DNA from: Halomonas sp.
GTDB taxonomy: Bacteria > Pseudomonadota > Gammaproteobacteria > Pseudomonadales > Halomonadaceae
NCBI RefSeq assembly: GCF_017983445.1
Contig: NZ_JAGOBJ010000001.1
Coordinates: 1 to 64,000 of the forward strand
Length of the DNA stretch: 64,000 bases
Reading direction: 5' to 3'
Positions 1-8,385 of the stretch are shown in pieces. Each line of letters begins with the position of its first letter. The first letter of the stretch is position 1. The notes beneath the pieces are model-generated. The model saw only the letters and a program-made list of their open reading frames with translations. It did not search any database and had not been told where the DNA came from. The position numbers and the translations under genes were made by a program.

Positions 1-103
1 CGAGCGTGAACCACCTGATCCCTTGCCGAACTCAGTAGTGAAACCGCTTAGCGCCGATGGTAGTGTGGGGTCTCCCCATGCGAGAGTAGGTCATCGTCAG
101 GCA
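1..103 (+). rRNA. rrf: 5S ribosomal RNA, 3' part
   Basis: The first ~103 bases match the 3' two thirds of bacterial 5S rRNA: the CGAACTCAGTAGTGAAA segment, the GCGCCGATGGTAGTGTGG loop region and the closing CGAGAGTAGGTCATCG stretch are all recognisable. The gene starts outside the window, so this is the end of an rRNA operon reading into the window. The exact 3' end is estimated from the family and could be off by a few bases. A strong terminator follows directly. Confidence 0.93.
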
Positions 104-111
104 CTTATCCT

Positions 112-148
112 AAAAATCCCCCCGGGCTGACACCTGGGGGGATTTTTT
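112..148 (+). terminator. rRNA operon terminator
   Basis: A 12-bp stem pairs AAAAATCCCCCC with GGGGGGATTTTT around a 12-base loop and ends in a T-run. It lies just after the 5S rRNA end and is the expected intrinsic terminator of the rRNA operon. The A-run on the left side would let it work on the minus strand too. Confidence 0.9.
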
Positions 149-171
149 ATGCTTTAAATCATATTGTACGA

Positions 172-214
172 ACAACAAAAAGCCCCAAAGCATTACTTTG
201 GGGCTTTTTGTTGT
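172..214. terminator. Long bidirectional terminator between rrn and hisC
   Basis: A perfect 19-bp inverted repeat (172-190 paired with 196-214, loop CATTA) has A-runs on the left and T-runs on the right, so it can terminate both strands. It sits between the end of the rRNA operon and the convergent hisC stop codon at 235, and most likely serves hisC on the minus strand and catches read-through from the rRNA operon. Confidence 0.88.
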
Positions 215-234
215 GGGGTATTCCTAGATATGGA

Positions 235-1296
235 TTAGCCGCAGAGCACTTCAAGTGCCTCAATCATGCTATCCATCTCATCATCGGTGCCAATAGTGAT
301 GCGCAAGAAGTTATTAAGCTCCTGCGTATTAAAGTGGCGCACCAGAATTCCGCGCTCGCGCAGGCCGGCGAACAGCTGTGCCCCGGCAATGTTGGAGTGT
401 TGCGCAAGAATGAAGTTAGCACTCGACGGTAGTACTTCAAAACCAAGTGTTTCAAGGCGTTGGCGGGTGCGCTCGCGCGTGGTAATTACTTTCTCGCGGC
501 ACGCATCAAAATGGGCCTGATCTTCAAGCGCGGCTATACCTACTAGGCTTGCCAGGCTATCTACCGGGTAAGAGTTAAAGGAGTCCTTGACCCGCTGCAG
601 GCCATCGATGAGCTCGGCTGAGCCCACGGCATAGCCCAAACGCAAACCAGCCAGGCTACGTGATTTAGAGAAAGTACCGGTGACCAGCAAATTCGGGTAG
701 CGGTCGACTAACGCGATGGCACTCTCAGCGCCAAAGTCGACATACGCTTCATCGACCAGCACAACGCGGTCCGTCACCCGCTTGAGCAATGCTTCTATGC
801 TCTCAAGTGAGTGGGCATGCCCGGTAGGTGCGTTGGGATTGGCAAAGATCACACCACTGCGCTCTGACGCCGCGCCCAACGCTTCTATATCCACTTCCCA
901 CCGAGTATTCAGGGGATGAGTACGCAGCGCCACGTTATAGAGGTTGGCGTACACAGGATAAAAACTATAAGTGATGGAGGGAGTATCAAGCGGAGCGTCA
1001 TGGCAAAAAAACGCTTGAAACGCCAAGGCCAGCACTTCATCTGAGCCATTGCCCACAAACACCTGCTGGCTTTCTAAGCTAAACGTCTTGGCAAGCGAGG
1101 CGCGAAGTGCCGCCGAGGTAGGGTCGGGGTACAGACGTAGATGGTCTGTTGCATAGTCGCGCAGTGCCTGACCGACGCCCGGTGCCGGGGGATAAGGGTT
1201 TTCATTGGTGTTGAGCTTGATAACGCGCTCACGCGGCTGCTCACCGGGTATGTAAGGGGTTAACGCCTTGACAGCGGGACTCCAGTATTGGCTCAT
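235..1296 (-). CDS. hisC: Histidinol-phosphate aminotransferase HisC
   Basis: PLP-dependent class I/II aminotransferase that converts imidazole acetol-phosphate to histidinol phosphate with glutamate as amino donor, in cytoplasmic histidine biosynthesis. The 353-residue length is normal. Visible motifs include the N-terminal LNTNENPYPP substrate loop, the VDEAYVDF strand, and the PLP-lysine segment TGTFSKSRSLAGLRLGY. The GRPRY-like C-terminal arginine region is present as LRITIGT. The start ATG at 1296 has a weak CAGG upstream. It stands alone, about 6 kb from hisBHAF, and is convergent with the rRNA operon. Paralogues acting on aromatic amino acids exist in this family, but HisC is the best call. 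Confidence 0.93.
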   Translation of the reverse strand: MSQYWSPAVKALTPYIPGEQPRERVIKLNTNENPYPPAPGVGQALRDYATDHLRLYPDPTSAALRASLAKTFSLESQQVFVGNGSDEVLALAFQAFFCHDAPLDTPSITYSFYPVYANLYNVALRTHPLNTRWEVDIEALGAASERSGVIFANPNAPTGHAHSLESIEALLKRVTDRVVLVDEAYVDFGAESAIALVDRYPNLLVTGTFSKSRSLAGLRLGYAVGSAELIDGLQRVKDSFNSYPVDSLASLVGIAALEDQAHFDACREKVITTRERTRQRLETLGFEVLPSSANFILAQHSNIAGAQLFAGLRERGILVRHFNTQELNNFLRITIGTDDEMDSMIEALEVLCG

Positions 1297-1359
1297 GCGG
1301 GTAACCTGATTATCCTAGGTATAATAGGCCATGGTCGCTTGATGCTCGCTCAAGCGCAA

Positions 1360-1420
1360 GCATTCAACTATGTTATTCAGCTGTGCATTAAAGTATGCAT
1401 TCAGGTACGCATTCAACGGC
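1360..1420. repeat. Five degenerate 12-13 bp tandem repeats
   Basis: Five adjacent units share the pattern GCATTCArNtAy: 1360-1371, 1372-1384, 1385-1396, 1397-1408 and 1409-1420. They lie between the divergent hisC and the NlpE-like gene. The reading frame of the latter is open through them, but the good ribosome binding site is downstream, so the repeats are treated as non-coding. Function is unknown; a protein-binding array or replication slippage are both possible. Confidence 0.65.
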
Positions 1421-1509
1421 GACTAGGGGTGGGCGTCGCACCTTGTAACGGTTATGCTGTCATAATCGCGCGAAAGAAATGTATGACCAACACGATAAGG
1501 AGACACCCA

Positions 1510-1962
1510 ATGCAATTCAGGAGTTTGCTAGCCGGTTCGGCTATGTTGGCATTGTTGGCAGGCTGTGCAACCGGCGGGCCCTCAGGCCAAGACGCTGATG
1601 CAGGCGTTAGCGCGTCCCAAGAGCAGTACAAGGGAACGCTGCCTTGCCGCAACTGCGAAGGTATTGATTTAGACGTTACCATGGTGGGTCAAGAGATGAG
1701 CCCGGCTGAAGAGCGTACCTTTACACTGGACGCAACTTACCGTAATCATCCTCAAACACCGCCTCCGGAAAACTATGCCGGTAACTGGGAAGTATTAAGC
1801 GGTACTCCGTCTGACCCGGACGCAACTGTTTACGAGCTTACGCCTAATGGCGACGGTCAGGTTTACTACTTCCAGCGTATCAATGAGCGCACGTTGGAGT
1901 TAATCGATCCAGAACGTCGTCGCTTTGAAAATGGCGAAATGTTGCAGCTACAGCGTCAATAA
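1510..1962 (+). CDS. NlpE N-terminal domain-like lipoprotein
   Basis: A 150-residue lipoprotein with a lipobox LALLAGC at residues ~13-20 and a mature domain containing YKGTLPCRNCEGIDLDVTM. That CxxC motif and its context are characteristic of the NlpE N-terminal domain (copper homeostasis / Cpx envelope stress family). It should be lipid-anchored in the envelope. The start at ATG 1510 is chosen over upstream in-frame starts because AAGGAG lies at proper spacing and because a signal peptide begins there. It lacks the C-terminal OB domain of E. coli NlpE, so signalling to Cpx cannot be assumed. A terminator follows. Confidence 0.8.
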   Translation: MQFRSLLAGSAMLALLAGCATGGPSGQDADAGVSASQEQYKGTLPCRNCEGIDLDVTMVGQEMSPAEERTFTLDATYRNHPQTPPPENYAGNWEVLSGTPSDPDATVYELTPNGDGQVYYFQRINERTLELIDPERRRFENGEMLQLQRQ

Positions 1963-1979
1963 GCTAGCAGTAACATCCT

Positions 1980-2004
1980 AAGGCGGCCAATGGCCGCCTT
2001 TTGC
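1980..2004 (+). terminator. Terminator after the NlpE-like gene
   Basis: AAGGCGGCC pairs with GGCCGCCTT around AAT, followed by a short T-run. It separates the lipoprotein gene from radA. Confidence 0.8.
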
Positions 2005-2059
2005 ATTTATGGCCAGACAGCAGTGATCATGATCTAACAGTAACGGGAGTATCAGCGCG

Positions 2060-3433
2060 GTGGCTAAAGCCAAAAGTGCCTTTGTATGTACCGAGTGCGG
2101 CGCGGAGTATCGCAAGTGGCAGGGCCAGTGCTCCAGTTGTAATGAATGGAATACGCTTAGTGAAATTCGTCTAGCCAGTGCGCGCCCCGGCAGCGGCAGT
2201 GCTGGATCAGGCCGAGCTGGCTACGCGGGTGACCTTTCCAAGGATGTGGTCGACCTAAGCAATGTCGATCTGAGTGAAGTACCTCGCCTCAGCTCGACCT
2301 TCAACGAGTTCGATCGCGTATTGGGTGGCGGCTTGGTGCCTGGTTCAGCCGTGCTATTGGGGGGCAATCCAGGGGCGGGTAAGTCAACGTTATTGCTGCA
2401 AACTGCCTGTAAGCTTGCCCAGGAACGGCGCATTATCTACGTCACGGGTGAAGAGTCGTTGTCTCAGGTGGCCATGCGCGCTCACCGCTTGCAGCTGCCT
2501 ACCAGTGGCTTGAAAATGCTCGCAGAAACCAGTGTAGAAACCATTCTTGCCGTGGCTGAGCGTGAGAAGCCTGAAATACTGGTGATTGACTCTATTCAGA
2601 CCATGCACCTTGAAGATATCAGCTCGGCGCCGGGTGGAGTTGCCCAGGTGCGCGAGTCCGCCGCCGCGCTTACCCGTTTTGCCAAGCAAACCAATACGGT
2701 ACTGCTATTGGTTGGCCATGTAACCAAAGATGGCACGCTTGCTGGGCCCAAGGTGCTTGAGCACATGATTGATGCCTCGCTGTTATTGGAAGGTGGTGCG
2801 GATTCGCGGTTCAGGACGTTGCGAGGCCAGAAAAACCGCTTTGGTGCGGTCAATGAGTTAGGCGTTTTTGCAATGCTCGAACAAGGCCTCAAAGAGGTTA
2901 AAAACCCCAGCGCCATTTTTCTCTCGCGTCAGGAAGAGCAGGCCCCGGGCAGTCTGGTGATGGTGGTGTGGGAGGGTACTCGGCCTATTTTGGTGGAAGT
3001 ACAGGCTTTAGTCGATGAGTCTGCCTTGGGTAACCCACGTCGTGTTGCCGTTGGGGTGGATCAAAATCGCCTTGCCATGCTGCTGGCTGTATTGAATCGC
3101 CATGGCGGTCTGTTTACCGGCGACCAGGATGTGTTTCTCAACGTCGTCGGCGGCGTGAAGGTTCTAGAAACCAGCGCAGATCTGGCGGTGCTGCTGGCCG
3201 TGGTTTCCAGCCTGCAAAACAAGGCATTGCCCAAAGAGCTGGTGGTATTTGGCGAAGTGGGGCTTTCCGGTGAAATACGTCCCGTACCGAGCGGGCAGGA
3301 GCGCATCGCGGAAGCGGCCAAACATGGCTTTCTTCGCGCTATCGTACCGCGGGCCAATGCGCCCAAGCAGTCACCCAAGGGCATGGAAGTCATTGCGGTA
3401 GATAAGCTTAGCGACGCGCTAGAGGCGCTTTAA
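2060..3433 (+). CDS. radA: DNA repair ATPase/helicase RadA
   Basis: RadA (Sms), a RecA-like ATPase that drives branch migration in recombinational repair. The 457-residue protein shows all family parts: an N-terminal zinc finger with cysteines 10, 13, 24 and 27, a Walker A loop GGNPGAGKST near residue 97, a Walker B ILVIDSIQT, the RadA signature KNRFG, and a Lon-protease-like C-terminal domain with GEVGLSGEIRP. The start is GTG at 2060, preceded by GGGAG; the downstream zinc finger leaves no room for a later start. It is read alone, between terminators and the selD leader. Confidence 0.96.
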   Translation: MAKAKSAFVCTECGAEYRKWQGQCSSCNEWNTLSEIRLASARPGSGSAGSGRAGYAGDLSKDVVDLSNVDLSEVPRLSSTFNEFDRVLGGGLVPGSAVLLGGNPGAGKSTLLLQTACKLAQERRIIYVTGEESLSQVAMRAHRLQLPTSGLKMLAETSVETILAVAEREKPEILVIDSIQTMHLEDISSAPGGVAQVRESAAALTRFAKQTNTVLLLVGHVTKDGTLAGPKVLEHMIDASLLLEGGADSRFRTLRGQKNRFGAVNELGVFAMLEQGLKEVKNPSAIFLSRQEEQAPGSLVMVVWEGTRPILVEVQALVDESALGNPRRVAVGVDQNRLAMLLAVLNRHGGLFTGDQDVFLNVVGGVKVLETSADLAVLLAVVSSLQNKALPKELVVFGEVGLSGEIRPVPSGQERIAEAAKHGFLRAIVPRANAPKQSPKGMEVIAVDKLSDALEAL

Positions 3434-3488
3434 GTAGGCTACGCTGTAAATATTGTTACAAAAACATTAAGTGCCAAGGAGAGACGCT

Positions 3489-4526
3489 ATGAGTTCGATT
3501 CGCTTAACCCAATACAGCCACGGTGCTGGCTGTGGCTGCAAAATAGCCCCCGATGTACTGGATAGCATTCTTGCCAAGGCGGGGCCTGCGGCAGGGCACA
3601 AGCAGCTTATTGTAGGTAACCAGGGGCGCGAAGATGCCGCCGTTTACGACCTGGGTGATGGACGAGGCATGATTGCCACTACCGACTTTTTTATGCCGAT
3701 TGTCGATGACCCGTTCGATTTTGGGCGCATCGCCGCCACGAATGCTATCAGTGATATTTACGCCATGGGCGGTACGCCCGTTATGGCACTCAGCATTCTC
3801 GGCTGGCCGTTGGATAAGCTAAGCGTCGAGATTGCCGGTGATGTGATTGCCGGTGCCCAGGGCGTTTGCCGTGAACTGGGTGTGGCCTTGGCAGGCGGCC
3901 ATTCGATCGATGCGCCAGAGCCTATTTTTGGCCTCGCGGTTAATGGATTGATCGACCTCGACAAACTCAAGCTTAATAGCCGCGCCAAACCAGGGGACCT
4001 GCTGTTTTTGACCAAGCCACTAGGCGTGGGTCTGCTGACAACGGCTGAAAAGCAGGGACTGCTGGAAGCAGGGCATCACGGCTTAGCTCGGGAAACCATG
4101 CTCAAATCTAACCGTATCGGCGTCAAACTTGCCGGTGTGAAAGGCCTCAATGCCATGACGGATGTCACCGGGTTTGGTTTAGCAGGGCATTTGTCGGAAA
4201 TATGCAGTGCCAGCAACGTCATGGCTCAGGTAGATTTTCGGCGTTTGCCTCGCCTGGCTCAGGCAGAAGCCTATCGTCGTCAAGGGGCCGTTCCTGGCGG
4301 CACACGGCGTAATCGCGATGCGTTGGGTAAAAGCTTGCCGCACATGGATGAAGCTCACTGGCAGTGGCTATGCGATCCGCAGACCTCGGGCGGTCTATTG
4401 CTGAGTGTTGATCCTGCCTGGCAGGATGATATCGAGCGGATTGGCCGCGAGTTCGATCTATCGCTTCAGCCGTTCGGCGTCATGAAAGCCCGCGAGGGCG
4501 AGGCGCTGATTGAGGTCGTGGGATAG
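3489..4526 (+). CDS. selD: Selenide, water dikinase SelD
   Basis: Makes selenophosphate from selenide and ATP, the selenium donor for tRNA 2-selenouridine and, where present, selenocysteine. The 345-residue protein carries the glycine-rich loop HGAGCGCK, where the catalytic position is an ordinary cysteine (residue 15) followed by Lys18, so no in-frame UGA is needed. The metal-binding TTDFFMPIVDDP and C-terminal DPQTSGGLL motifs are intact. ATG 3489 is chosen because AAGGAG sits just upstream; a GTG at 3471 overlaps that site. The stop overlaps the start of mnmH by one base, indicating translational coupling. Confidence 0.95.
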   Translation: MSSIRLTQYSHGAGCGCKIAPDVLDSILAKAGPAAGHKQLIVGNQGREDAAVYDLGDGRGMIATTDFFMPIVDDPFDFGRIAATNAISDIYAMGGTPVMALSILGWPLDKLSVEIAGDVIAGAQGVCRELGVALAGGHSIDAPEPIFGLAVNGLIDLDKLKLNSRAKPGDLLFLTKPLGVGLLTTAEKQGLLEAGHHGLARETMLKSNRIGVKLAGVKGLNAMTDVTGFGLAGHLSEICSASNVMAQVDFRRLPRLAQAEAYRRQGAVPGGTRRNRDALGKSLPHMDEAHWQWLCDPQTSGGLLLSVDPAWQDDIERIGREFDLSLQPFGVMKAREGEALIEVVG

Positions 4527-5623
4527 TGTCTGAAACAGGGCTTGAAATGGTATCCCCATCATTACATTTAATCAGCGAAGCGCGGCCTTTGATAGATGTA
4601 CGCGCCCCGGTAGAGTTTGCCCAAGGCGCACTACCGGGGGCGGTAAATCTCCCTTTAATGGACGATGAAGAGCGCCGACAGGTGGGCATCGCATATAATC
4701 AGCAGGGCCAGAGTGCAGCCCTTACCTTGGGCGAGCAGTTGGTCAGTGGCGATACCAAACAGGCGCGTATCGCCGCCTGGCAGGCATATCTGGCAGAGCA
4801 CCCGGACGCGGTCATTTATTGCTTTCGCGGCGGGTTACGCTCGCAAATTGCCCAACAGTGGTTGAATGATGCGGGAATTAACAGGCCGCGAATTGCCAGT
4901 GGCTGGAAAGCCATGCGTCAGGCACTTTGCCAGCGCATTGATGCCGCCGCTGAGCAGCCCATGCTTGTGGTCGCAGGGTTAACCGGGTGTGCTAAAACCA
5001 CGCTGATTAATCGCCTGGATAATGGCGTTGATCTTGAAGCCTATGCCAATCATAAAGGTTCTGCATTTGGTCGCCAGCCTGAAGCACCTGCCACGCAGAT
5101 AGATTTTGAGCATGCGCTCGCCGCACGGCTGTTAGCTCTGCCGGGTAAGTTGGTAATGGAAGATGAATCCCGCCAAATCGGCAATGCCAACATACCGCTC
5201 ACCTTTTGGCATGCCATGCAGACAGCGCCTCGTGTACGCATAGAAATGCCGCTTGATTGGCGCCTTGACCAGCTCCAGCACGACTATATCATTCAGCTGG
5301 AAAAGGACTATGTCGCGCACTTTGGCCCAGCGCAAGGCTGGGAACTGATGCAGCGACAGTTGGGCAATGCGTTAATTCGTTTGGGTAAACGCCTAGGCAA
5401 TGCACGTCTTCAGCGTTTACAACGCTTACAGGCAATGGCCTTTAAGGCTCATGGGGAAGGCAATCCGCAGGCGCATGAAGCGTGGCTTGCGCCACTGCTC
5501 ACCGAATACTACGACCCGCTTTATCGCTACCACCTTGAAAAGCAGCGTACAACAGCGGCGCCTGATCTTCATATAGGGGATTGGGATAGCTGTCTGGAAG
5601 CCGCTAAGCAGTGGAGCGCCTAG
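4526..5623 (+). CDS. mnmH: tRNA 2-selenouridine synthase MnmH (SelU)
   Basis: Replaces sulfur by selenium (via geranylation) at the wobble 2-thiouridine of tRNAs for Glu, Gln and Lys. The 365-residue protein has an N-terminal rhodanese domain with the catalytic loop YCFRGGLRSQ (Cys99) and a C-terminal P-loop domain. The P-loop reads GLTGCAKT (residues ~151-158), with alanine where Walker A normally has glycine. A GTG at 4526 overlaps the selD stop; ATG 4547 is an alternative, but the rhodanese domain begins soon after either. Selenophosphate supply and use are thus in one operon. No selA or selB is present in this window. Confidence 0.93.
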   Translation: MSETGLEMVSPSLHLISEARPLIDVRAPVEFAQGALPGAVNLPLMDDEERRQVGIAYNQQGQSAALTLGEQLVSGDTKQARIAAWQAYLAEHPDAVIYCFRGGLRSQIAQQWLNDAGINRPRIASGWKAMRQALCQRIDAAAEQPMLVVAGLTGCAKTTLINRLDNGVDLEAYANHKGSAFGRQPEAPATQIDFEHALAARLLALPGKLVMEDESRQIGNANIPLTFWHAMQTAPRVRIEMPLDWRLDQLQHDYIIQLEKDYVAHFGPAQGWELMQRQLGNALIRLGKRLGNARLQRLQRLQAMAFKAHGEGNPQAHEAWLAPLLTEYYDPLYRYHLEKQRTTAAPDLHIGDWDSCLEAAKQWSA

Positions 5624-5641
5624 CGGCGACATTGGGTGCCG

Positions 5642-6337
5642 TTAAAAAGCCTTTAGCCATTGCGTCATGACGCGATCAAGCAGCGGTGCCAATTGGTGAA
5701 AGCGAGCTGTATCGTCAAGAACTTGGCTATCTTCCTGGATAAAGCGTTGGGCCGCAGGTGTTGCGGTAGTGGCCGATGATTCGCCGCTACCCAGCAGCTG
5801 GGTCACACTGGCAAGCGTGACTTCCAAGTGACACAGTAAGCCAATAACACGGCCGCTATCCCAGCTGAAACCCTGAAGCGGCGCCGCTTGGCTGCCACCT
5901 AGCGGCAGAGCGCTTTCGGGCAGGCTAAACACATGGCGATGCCACATGAAGGCCTCAAACTGCTCGGGTAAATCAAACGGGCTTTCCGGGGCCAAAGACA
6001 CGGTATGCCAACCTCTTTCCGGATAGGTGCCTGGAGCCACGACCGCGTCAAGCGCCTGGGCCGTCCAAAGGGCGCCCAAGCCAATGCCCAGCAAAGGTTT
6101 CTGGCCATCCAGGTAGCGGTTAATCAGCTTATTTTCGGCTTTAAACCAAGCGGGCGGTTCGTTAAGAAACGCCTCCGGGCCATCTAATATGATCAGCGCA
6201 TCGCTTTCTGCCGGACGTGGCGTCAGTTCGCCTGCATAAAGATGAAAAACGCTGTAACTATGTCCCATACTGCTCAACCAGTCGGTTAAGCGGGCGGGGT
6301 TATGATCAGCGCTGTGCTGTAGCAGATGTAGATGCAT
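5642..6337 (-). CDS. Class I glutamine amidotransferase-like protein without catalytic Cys
   Basis: A 231-residue protein with the fold of GMP-synthase-type class I amidotransferases: ALIILDGPEAF, the nucleophile-elbow region LLGIGLGALW, the WHRHVFSLP strand and the GLLCHLE segment. In active enzymes the elbow reads GxCxG; here residue 86 is glycine (GGC codon), so the nucleophile is missing, while His170 and Glu172 of the triad remain. It is therefore probably not a glutaminase; a binding or regulatory role is possible. It is convergent with mnmH, 18 bases apart, with no terminator visible between them. ATG 6337 follows GAGGAGATTACC, a good binding site. Confidence 0.8.
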   Translation of the reverse strand: MHLHLLQHSADHNPARLTDWLSSMGHSYSVFHLYAGELTPRPAESDALIILDGPEAFLNEPPAWFKAENKLINRYLDGQKPLLGIGLGALWTAQALDAVVAPGTYPERGWHTVSLAPESPFDLPEQFEAFMWHRHVFSLPESALPLGGSQAAPLQGFSWDSGRVIGLLCHLEVTLASVTQLLGSGESSATTATPAAQRFIQEDSQVLDDTARFHQLAPLLDRVMTQWLKAF

Positions 6338-6450
6338 GGTAATCTCCTCGCCGACCGTCCACAGTAAAGGCTGTCAGTGTTTATAACAGCGCTGTTGCGA
6401 CCATAACGTATTGCCCCCATTTCACCAATATCGCGCGCTAGGAAATCAGT

Positions 6451-7053
6451 ATGGTGTCCAAACCCTTAGGTTTTTATCAGCAGTTACAGGTGCTTCCACT
6501 AGCGGCCCAGCAAGCGTTTATGGCCGCGCTATGTGAGCGCTTGCTGCCTAACTATGCCCTTTATGAACAGACGACTGGCCATGGCGATGGCCACACGCTG
6601 CGTACCGTACTTGACCTGGTGTGGGAACGGTTGAGCGTGCCTAATGCAAGTATTGATTTTGCCCGTCAGGCTGAAAAACTGGCCGAGTGCGAGCCGCCCG
6701 CTGAGGACGAAAGTTTTGGCGCCCGACGTGCGCTGGATGCCGTCGTTTCCATCTCGACGCTGCTGGATACCTTACAGGGTGACTCTCCTGAGGCAGTGCT
6801 GGATGTCAGCCGTACTTCACGCGCCGGGGTACGCGCTTTTATTGAACTCACCGAAGGCGAAGAGGATGCGCAGAAGCTTGCGCTGCTGATCCGTGATCAT
6901 CCCTTAATGGCCGACGAAAACGATTTTCAGGATGCAGTGCTGGAAGCCGTTAGTGAACCGCTCAACAAAGTCGCGCTCAAGGAGATTCGTCAGTTAGGAC
7001 GCAATAACGGCATTAGCAACCTCGGGCTAAGCCTGGACGAAGACGACGAGTAA
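6451..7053 (+). CDS. YjaG family protein (DUF416)
   Basis: A 200-residue soluble protein resembling E. coli YjaG over its full length: an N-terminal helical part with LPLAAQQAFMAALCERLLPNY split by a YxLY segment, a middle DAVVSISTLLDTLQG helix, and a C-terminal ELTEGE region. Its function is unknown in the family. The C-terminus is acidic (LDEDDE), as is common in halophiles. ATG 6451 is the first start after the divergent amidotransferase-like gene; the binding site AGGAAATC is acceptable. It is convergent with the next gene. Confidence 0.75.
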   Translation: MVSKPLGFYQQLQVLPLAAQQAFMAALCERLLPNYALYEQTTGHGDGHTLRTVLDLVWERLSVPNASIDFARQAEKLAECEPPAEDESFGARRALDAVVSISTLLDTLQGDSPEAVLDVSRTSRAGVRAFIELTEGEEDAQKLALLIRDHPLMADENDFQDAVLEAVSEPLNKVALKEIRQLGRNNGISNLGLSLDEDDE

Positions 7054-7063
7054 GGCGGGGCCT

Positions 7064-7570
7064 CTAGAAACGCAGGCCGGCGGTTACCATCATGCCAGCG
7101 GTGCCGAAAATGATTAAGTCAGACTCGAATCGCTGCCATTGCATACCGATACTGGGCAGCAGCACCGGGGCCGTCTCAAAATGGTTGAACGGGATTTTGT
7201 CACGGTACTCGTCTTTATAGCCATGCAGCAGTCCTCCGGTCAGTTTGGCCCTGATGTTAATTTCTTTCGAGAACTGCCACAGATGAAATTCGCGTCCGGC
7301 ATAAGCGTACCAGGTTGGCTGCTCATAGGAATTCTTGAACCGTCCTATGCCCGTCAGCCAGCGGTCGGGGTTATGCAGCTCAATGCTGATTAAATTTTGG
7401 TGGTTGTTATGCTCGGGGTCTGGACTAAAATGGCGGGTATATAAGCTGGTTTGAACAAGCGTATGATCGAGTTCAAGGGTAGGCGGCCAATCGGGTAGGG
7501 AGAAGGCTGAGGCAGAAGCGCTCAGCCAAAAGCCAATTAGCCCTCCCAAGCATGGGATACTACGGGGCAT
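7064..7570 (-). CDS. Putative exported outer-membrane barrel-like protein
   Basis: A 168-residue protein with an N-terminal hydrophobic signal (GGLIGFWLSASASAF) and a mature part rich in alternating aromatic/polar stretches, ending in the C-terminal aromatic strand MMVTAGLRF typical of outer-membrane beta-barrels. Several strands resemble small lipid A deacylase/acylase-type barrels, but no catalytic signature is recognised, so the function stays open. The start at 7570 is preceded by CAGGAG. It lies 41 bases downstream of nothing shared: hisF ends at 7612 upstream of it on the same strand, so read-through from the his operon is possible. Confidence 0.6.
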   Translation of the reverse strand: MPRSIPCLGGLIGFWLSASASAFSLPDWPPTLELDHTLVQTSLYTRHFSPDPEHNNHQNLISIELHNPDRWLTGIGRFKNSYEQPTWYAYAGREFHLWQFSKEINIRAKLTGGLLHGYKDEYRDKIPFNHFETAPVLLPSIGMQWQRFESDLIIFGTAGMMVTAGLRF

Positions 7571-7611
7571 TTAAAACTCCTGAAAAAAGGGCATTGTGGT
7601 TAACGCGGGCG

Positions 7612-8385
7612 TTATAGTCGCATTTCGATGCCGCGTTCCGCCATATACCGCTTTGCTTCAGGAATCGTATACTCACCAAAGTGAAAAATACTGGCTGCAA
7701 GCACCGCATCAGCGCCACCTTTAAGCACGCCATCCACGAGATGGTCCAGATTGCCTACGCCGCCAGAAGCAATCACGGGAACGCTTACTGCTTCTGAAAT
7801 CGCGTGGGTTACGCCAAGGTCAAAGCCGATCTTGGTACCATCGCGATCCATGCTGGTTAACAGCAGCTCGCCGGCACCCAGCTCGACCATTTTCTTGGCC
7901 CACTCCACCGCATCAAGCCCGGTTGGTCGACGCCCGCCATGAGTGAATATCTCCCAGCGTGGCGGTTCGTTCTCGTTAGACACCCGCTTGGCATCAATGG
8001 CGACCACAATGCACTGACTGCCAAAGCGCTCAGCTGCCTCGCGCACAAACTCAGGGTTGGTAACCGCTGCTGTATTGATCGAGACTTTATCGGCGCCCGC
8101 ATTCAACATGGTGCGAATATCGTCACAGGTGCGAATACCGCCGCCTACGGTCAACGGAATAAACACTTCCCCGGCAATACGTTCGACCATTTCTACAGTG
8201 GTGTCACGGCCTTCGTGGCTTGCAGTAATATCCAGAAAGGTGATCTCATCGGCACCTTGCTGGTTATAGCGCTGGGCGATTTCTACAGGGTCGCCTGCAT
8301 CGCGAATGCCGACAAAGTTGACGCCTTTCACCACCCGCCCGGCATCTACATCCAGGCAGGGGATAATACGCTTGGATAAACTCAC
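7612..8385 (-). CDS. hisF: Imidazole glycerol phosphate synthase cyclase subunit HisF
   Basis: The (beta/alpha)8 cyclase half of the HisHF enzyme; it uses ammonia delivered from HisH to form imidazole glycerol phosphate and AICAR. Family motifs are intact: [17 protein letters not shown] at the N-terminus with catalytic Asp12, VAIDAKR with the second catalytic Asp, TVGGGIRT and VIASGGVG phosphate-binding loops. The length of 257 residues is typical. The start is GTG at 8385, overlapping the hisA stop by GTGA and preceded by GGAGG, so the two are translationally coupled. It is the last gene of hisBHAF. Confidence 0.97.
   Translation of the reverse strand: MSLSKRIIPCLDVDAGRVVKGVNFVGIRDAGDPVEIAQRYNQQGADEITFLDITASHEGRDTTVEMVERIAGEVFIPLTVGGGIRTCDDIRTMLNAGADKVSINTAAVTNPEFVREAAERFGSQCIVVAIDAKRVSNENEPPRWEIFTHGGRRPTGLDAVEWAKKMVELGAGELLLTSMDRDGTKIGFDLGVTHAISEAVSVPVIASGGVGNLDHLVDGVLKGGADAVLAASIFHFGEYTIPEAKRYMAERGIEMRL

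Noticed and set aside
1288-1509. N-terminal extension of the NlpE-like ORF
   Set aside because: Open frame but no binding site at any start, contains the 12-bp repeats, and the signal peptide begins at 1510.
3489-4526. Selenocysteine codon in selD
   Set aside because: The catalytic position is a normal cysteine; no in-frame TGA is present.
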